NCBI GenBank assembly: GCA_002762915.1
Contig: PCYF01000029.1
Coordinates: 1 to 39,941, forward strand
Source: Candidatus Woesearchaeota archaeon CG10_big_fil_rev_8_21_14_0_10_32_9
Lineage (GTDB): Archaea; Nanobdellota; Nanobdellia; Woesearchaeales; 21-14-0-10-32-9
Length of the DNA stretch: 39,941 nucleotides
Reading direction: 5' to 3'
The position numbers were made by a program, and so were the translations under genes. The notes under the pieces were generated by a model. It had not been told where the DNA came from. It did not search any database and saw only the letters and a program-made list of their open reading frames with translations. Position 1 is the first letter of the stretch. Every line of letters starts with the position of its first letter. Of this stretch, positions 37,610-39,941 are shown piece by piece.

Positions 37610-37680
37610 AAGGTGTATGTTGAAGATTTAGTATTTAAATGTTTCGAATTATTACTACTCGGCAGTACTAAATTTAAGAT

Positions 37681-38688
37681 CTAATTAATATTTTTATATA
37701 TTAAAAATGGCTTGTTTTCTCTTATTAAATGTAGAGTTTCTTTAATTGTGTCTGCTTTCATTTGAAGAGAACAATCATACGTTTTAATGTAAGAATCTTT
37801 AATTATTTCAAATGCTTGTATAAACTTTTCTGCAACTATTTTGTCAGAATATACTGATAGTAATTTAGGATGAATTGTTAAAATATTATTCTTTAATATT
37901 TTTTGTACTTCAAGTAGTGCTACATTAGGATCTCCGCTTTTGAGCGAGGCATTATATATTGCTTGTTGCGCAGGACCAATAGATTTAATCATAGTTGAAA
38001 TTAAATCTTGATTTATTTGTTCATATGTAAGAGCTTTTTTCATGACTAATTCAGGCAAAGGATTTTCTTCTATGAAATCTTCGGCGTGTCTTTGCTCATC
38101 TACATCATTGCCCATATTTCTTAATTCATCCAGAAAATCATCCGGAATTAAAGGAAATAACACAGGTATTGTAAGATCAGTGAATTTAGTTGGCATTTTC
38201 TGATCAATCCAAGAAGCATATTTTTTTGTTATCCAATCTTTTCCAACTGCTGCAAATTCAAGTTTACTTGCAAAATAGTGATTTCCCAAAGATAATTGTT
38301 CTCCTCGTTCGTGTAGTGCGACATATTGTTCGAATTCAGTTGGAATCATATCTGTAACTACAAAAAGAGTCCAATCTCCTCGTTGTATTCCATCAAACAT
38401 GTTATATTGACAGTGTGCAAATCCTGGACCTGTAACATCAACAATGTGTTTTACTTCAGCATATTTTACTGCGGCATAAGTGAATTTGAAATCGTGTTTG
38501 TTAAAGTTCTTCCAACTATTTCTATTATTTACTTTTCTTATAAGTCCCTTCATGAAATCCTCTACCTCAAGATACAATTCAAGACTAACTTTTTGACTTA
38601 GTTTTTGATTTAATTCTACTTTTTGCTCTATTTTTTGTTCAAGTTTTTGTTGTTGAGATAATTCTTGACGCAGTTGTAAGGATAACAT
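37681..38688 (-). CDS. uncharacterised protein with Gln/Lys-rich coiled-coil N-terminus
   Basis: 335-aa ORF; LRQELSQQQKLEQKIEQKVELNQKLSQKVSLEL; YVALHERGEQLSLGNHYFASKLEF. Confidence 0.6.
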   Translation of the reverse strand: MLSLQLRQELSQQQKLEQKIEQKVELNQKLSQKVSLELYLEVEDFMKGLIRKVNNRNSWKNFNKHDFKFTYAAVKYAEVKHIVDVTGPGFAHCQYNMFDGIQRGDWTLFVVTDMIPTEFEQYVALHERGEQLSLGNHYFASKLEFAAVGKDWITKKYASWIDQKMPTKFTDLTIPVLFPLIPDDFLDELRNMGNDVDEQRHAEDFIEENPLPELVMKKALTYEQINQDLISTMIKSIGPAQQAIYNASLKSGDPNVALLEVQKILKNNILTIHPKLLSVYSDKIVAEKFIQAFEIIKDSYIKTYDCSLQMKADTIKETLHLIRENKPFLIYKNIN

Positions 38689-38766
38689 TTATTTCACCTG
38701 AGAGCTTGAAGAACACTCTCGAATTTATAAATATTTCTAGAAGTTACTACTTGGAAGTGAATGTGA

Positions 38767-39156
38767 TCAGGATTTGATTAGTTCTTCGAAAGAAAAACCT
38801 CTTCTTTCTACTACTTCTTGTGTGGCGCAAAAACTACCTTTACTCTGAACAAGATCTTCAATGGGAAGAAATTTCCAAGGTTTTCTAAAGAAACGAATAG
38901 CAACCCAAGGTTCAGCACCAAATTTCTCAGAGAAGTCTTTTAATTCAAGTATTTCTTTAGCTGTAAAATACTTTCTAGATTCAGTTGTGATCTTCGCCTC
39001 AATGGCGAGCTTTCTAAGATTATTTCCTGCAATTAAGTCCGGAGAAGGAAAACTAGTGGATCCTGAGCCTGCAGCACGAAAACAAGCCCATCCAACTTCC
39101 CAGAACTTGTGAACGAGATCACGTTCGGCATTGGTTCCTCTACTCTTTAAAGACAT
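38767..39156 (-). CDS. hjc: Holliday junction resolvase Hjc
   Basis: MSLKSRGTNAERDLVHKFWEVGWACFRAAGSGSTSFPSPDLIAGNNLRKLAIEAKIT. Confidence 0.93.
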   Translation of the reverse strand: MSLKSRGTNAERDLVHKFWEVGWACFRAAGSGSTSFPSPDLIAGNNLRKLAIEAKITTESRKYFTAKEILELKDFSEKFGAEPWVAIRFFRKPWKFLPIEDLVQSKGSFCATQEVVERRGFSFEELIKS

Positions 39157-39255
39157 GCTAAAAACAACTCTTGCTCCTTTTTATAGTTTCTTAAATTTGC
39201 CAAAAAAACCCTGATTTTAAATTAAAGGCCGAAATAGGTTTCGTTTTTCATAATA

Positions 39256-39263
39256 TTTATAAA
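39256..39263 (+). promoter_or_regulatory. TATA-like box for the histone gene
   Basis: tttataaa about 37 nt upstream of the ATG, with strong SD ggaggggg at about 39286. Confidence 0.55.
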
Positions 39264-39299
39264 TTAGGATTCTTTCGTAATATTTGGAGGGGGAATGAT

Positions 39300-39521
39300 A
39301 TGGCTAACAAAAAAGGAATACCTTTAGCTGCAATGGAAAGATTACTTAAAGATGCAGGAGCATATAGGGTTGCTGAACAAGCAAAAGTTGCACTAAAAGA
39401 AGCTTTAGAAACATACGCACTAAAAATAGGAGAAAGTGCAGTAAAATATTCAAATCATGCAGGAAGAAAAACAATAAAATCAGAAGACATAAAACTTGCA
39501 ACAAAGGTACAAGGTGATTAA
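39300..39521 (+). CDS. archaeal histone
   Basis: [63 protein letters not shown]. Confidence 0.95.
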   Translation: MANKKGIPLAAMERLLKDAGAYRVAEQAKVALKEALETYALKIGESAVKYSNHAGRKTIKSEDIKLATKVQGD

Positions 39522-39523
39522 AA

Positions 39524-39941
39524 ATGATTGAATGGATAATATTAGGGGTTGTGGTGTTAGTAGCATTATTGATTATAATCTTATACAATTCATTAATTGG
39601 ACTAAGAAATCAAGTAGAAAATGCTTGGGCACAAATAGATGTACAATTAAAAAGAAGAAACGATTTGATTCCAAATTTAATTGAAACTGTAAAAGGATAC
39701 GCAAAACATGAAAAAAGTGTATTCACTGATGTAACCAAAGCAAGAACTGCTGTAATGAATGCTGGAACAAAAGAAGGAAAAGCAAAAGCATCAGGAGCAT
39801 TAACAGAAACCTTGAAAAGTTTATTTGCTGTCGCTGAAAATTATCCTCAACTAAAAGCAAATGAAAATTTCTTACAATTACAAGAAGAACTATCAGGAAC
39901 AGAAAACAAAATTGCTTACTCAAGACAATTTTACAATGACA
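39524..39941 (+). CDS. lemA: LemA family protein, truncated by window end
   Basis: [74 protein letters not shown]; not in the ORF track because it has no stop in the window. Confidence 0.93.
   Translation, partial: MIEWIILGVVVLVALLIIILYNSLIGLRNQVENAWAQIDVQLKRRNDLIPNLIETVKGYAKHEKSVFTDVTKARTAVMNAGTKEGKAKASGALTETLKSLFAVAENYPQLKANENFLQLQEELSGTENKIAYSRQFYND

Noticed and set aside
39346-39588. Minus-strand ORF across the histone gene, and a similar one at 39723-39923
   Set aside because: Antisense to the histone and LemA genes; Leu/His-rich composition typical of antisense translation in A-rich genes.
1-39941. CRISPR arrays, transposons, integrases, tRNA or rRNA genes
   Set aside because: No regularly spaced repeats, transposase motifs or tRNA-like cloverleaf sequences were noticed; the only repeats are inside the surface-protein gene.

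Overview
AT-rich archaeal chromosomal window. The archaeal assignment rests on a histone, an RPA-like OB-fold protein, Hjc, an MBF1-like protein, alpha-NAC, Sec61beta, an archaeal-type RNase P RNA and TATA boxes. Gene style suggests a DPANN-like lineage (Woesearchaeota/Pacearchaeota type), but that is inference. The left ~14 kb is an unusual co-directional run of about 15 different small membrane proteins. Each begins with a short basic K/R-K/R-G (once K-A) motif followed directly, or after a short spacer, by one hydrophobic segment, as in type IV pilin (class III) signal peptides. The run ends in a 1010-aa protein that carries a peptidoglycan-amidase (PGRP/Amidase_2) domain and a 3D-type (MltA-like) domain. 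Other genes in the run encode a TPM domain, three consecutive six-cysteine microdomains and two hidden single-TM microproteins absent from the ORF track. The middle has an ABC transporter with a membrane-anchored HTH regulator, two modular adhesin-like paralogues (DUF285/BspA-like repeats versus beta-helix) on either side of the RNase P RNA, Sec61beta-NAC, and a MinD/STAS-like operon. The right part has membrane glycosyltransferases, a thioredoxin-like membrane protein, an MBF1-like regulator, a degenerate-looking THUMP methyltransferase, a PD-(D/E)XK nuclease, a caspase-like lipoprotein, Hjc, a histone and a truncated LemA gene. No tRNA, CRISPR array or transposon was seen. All assignments come from reading the sequence; no database search was run.
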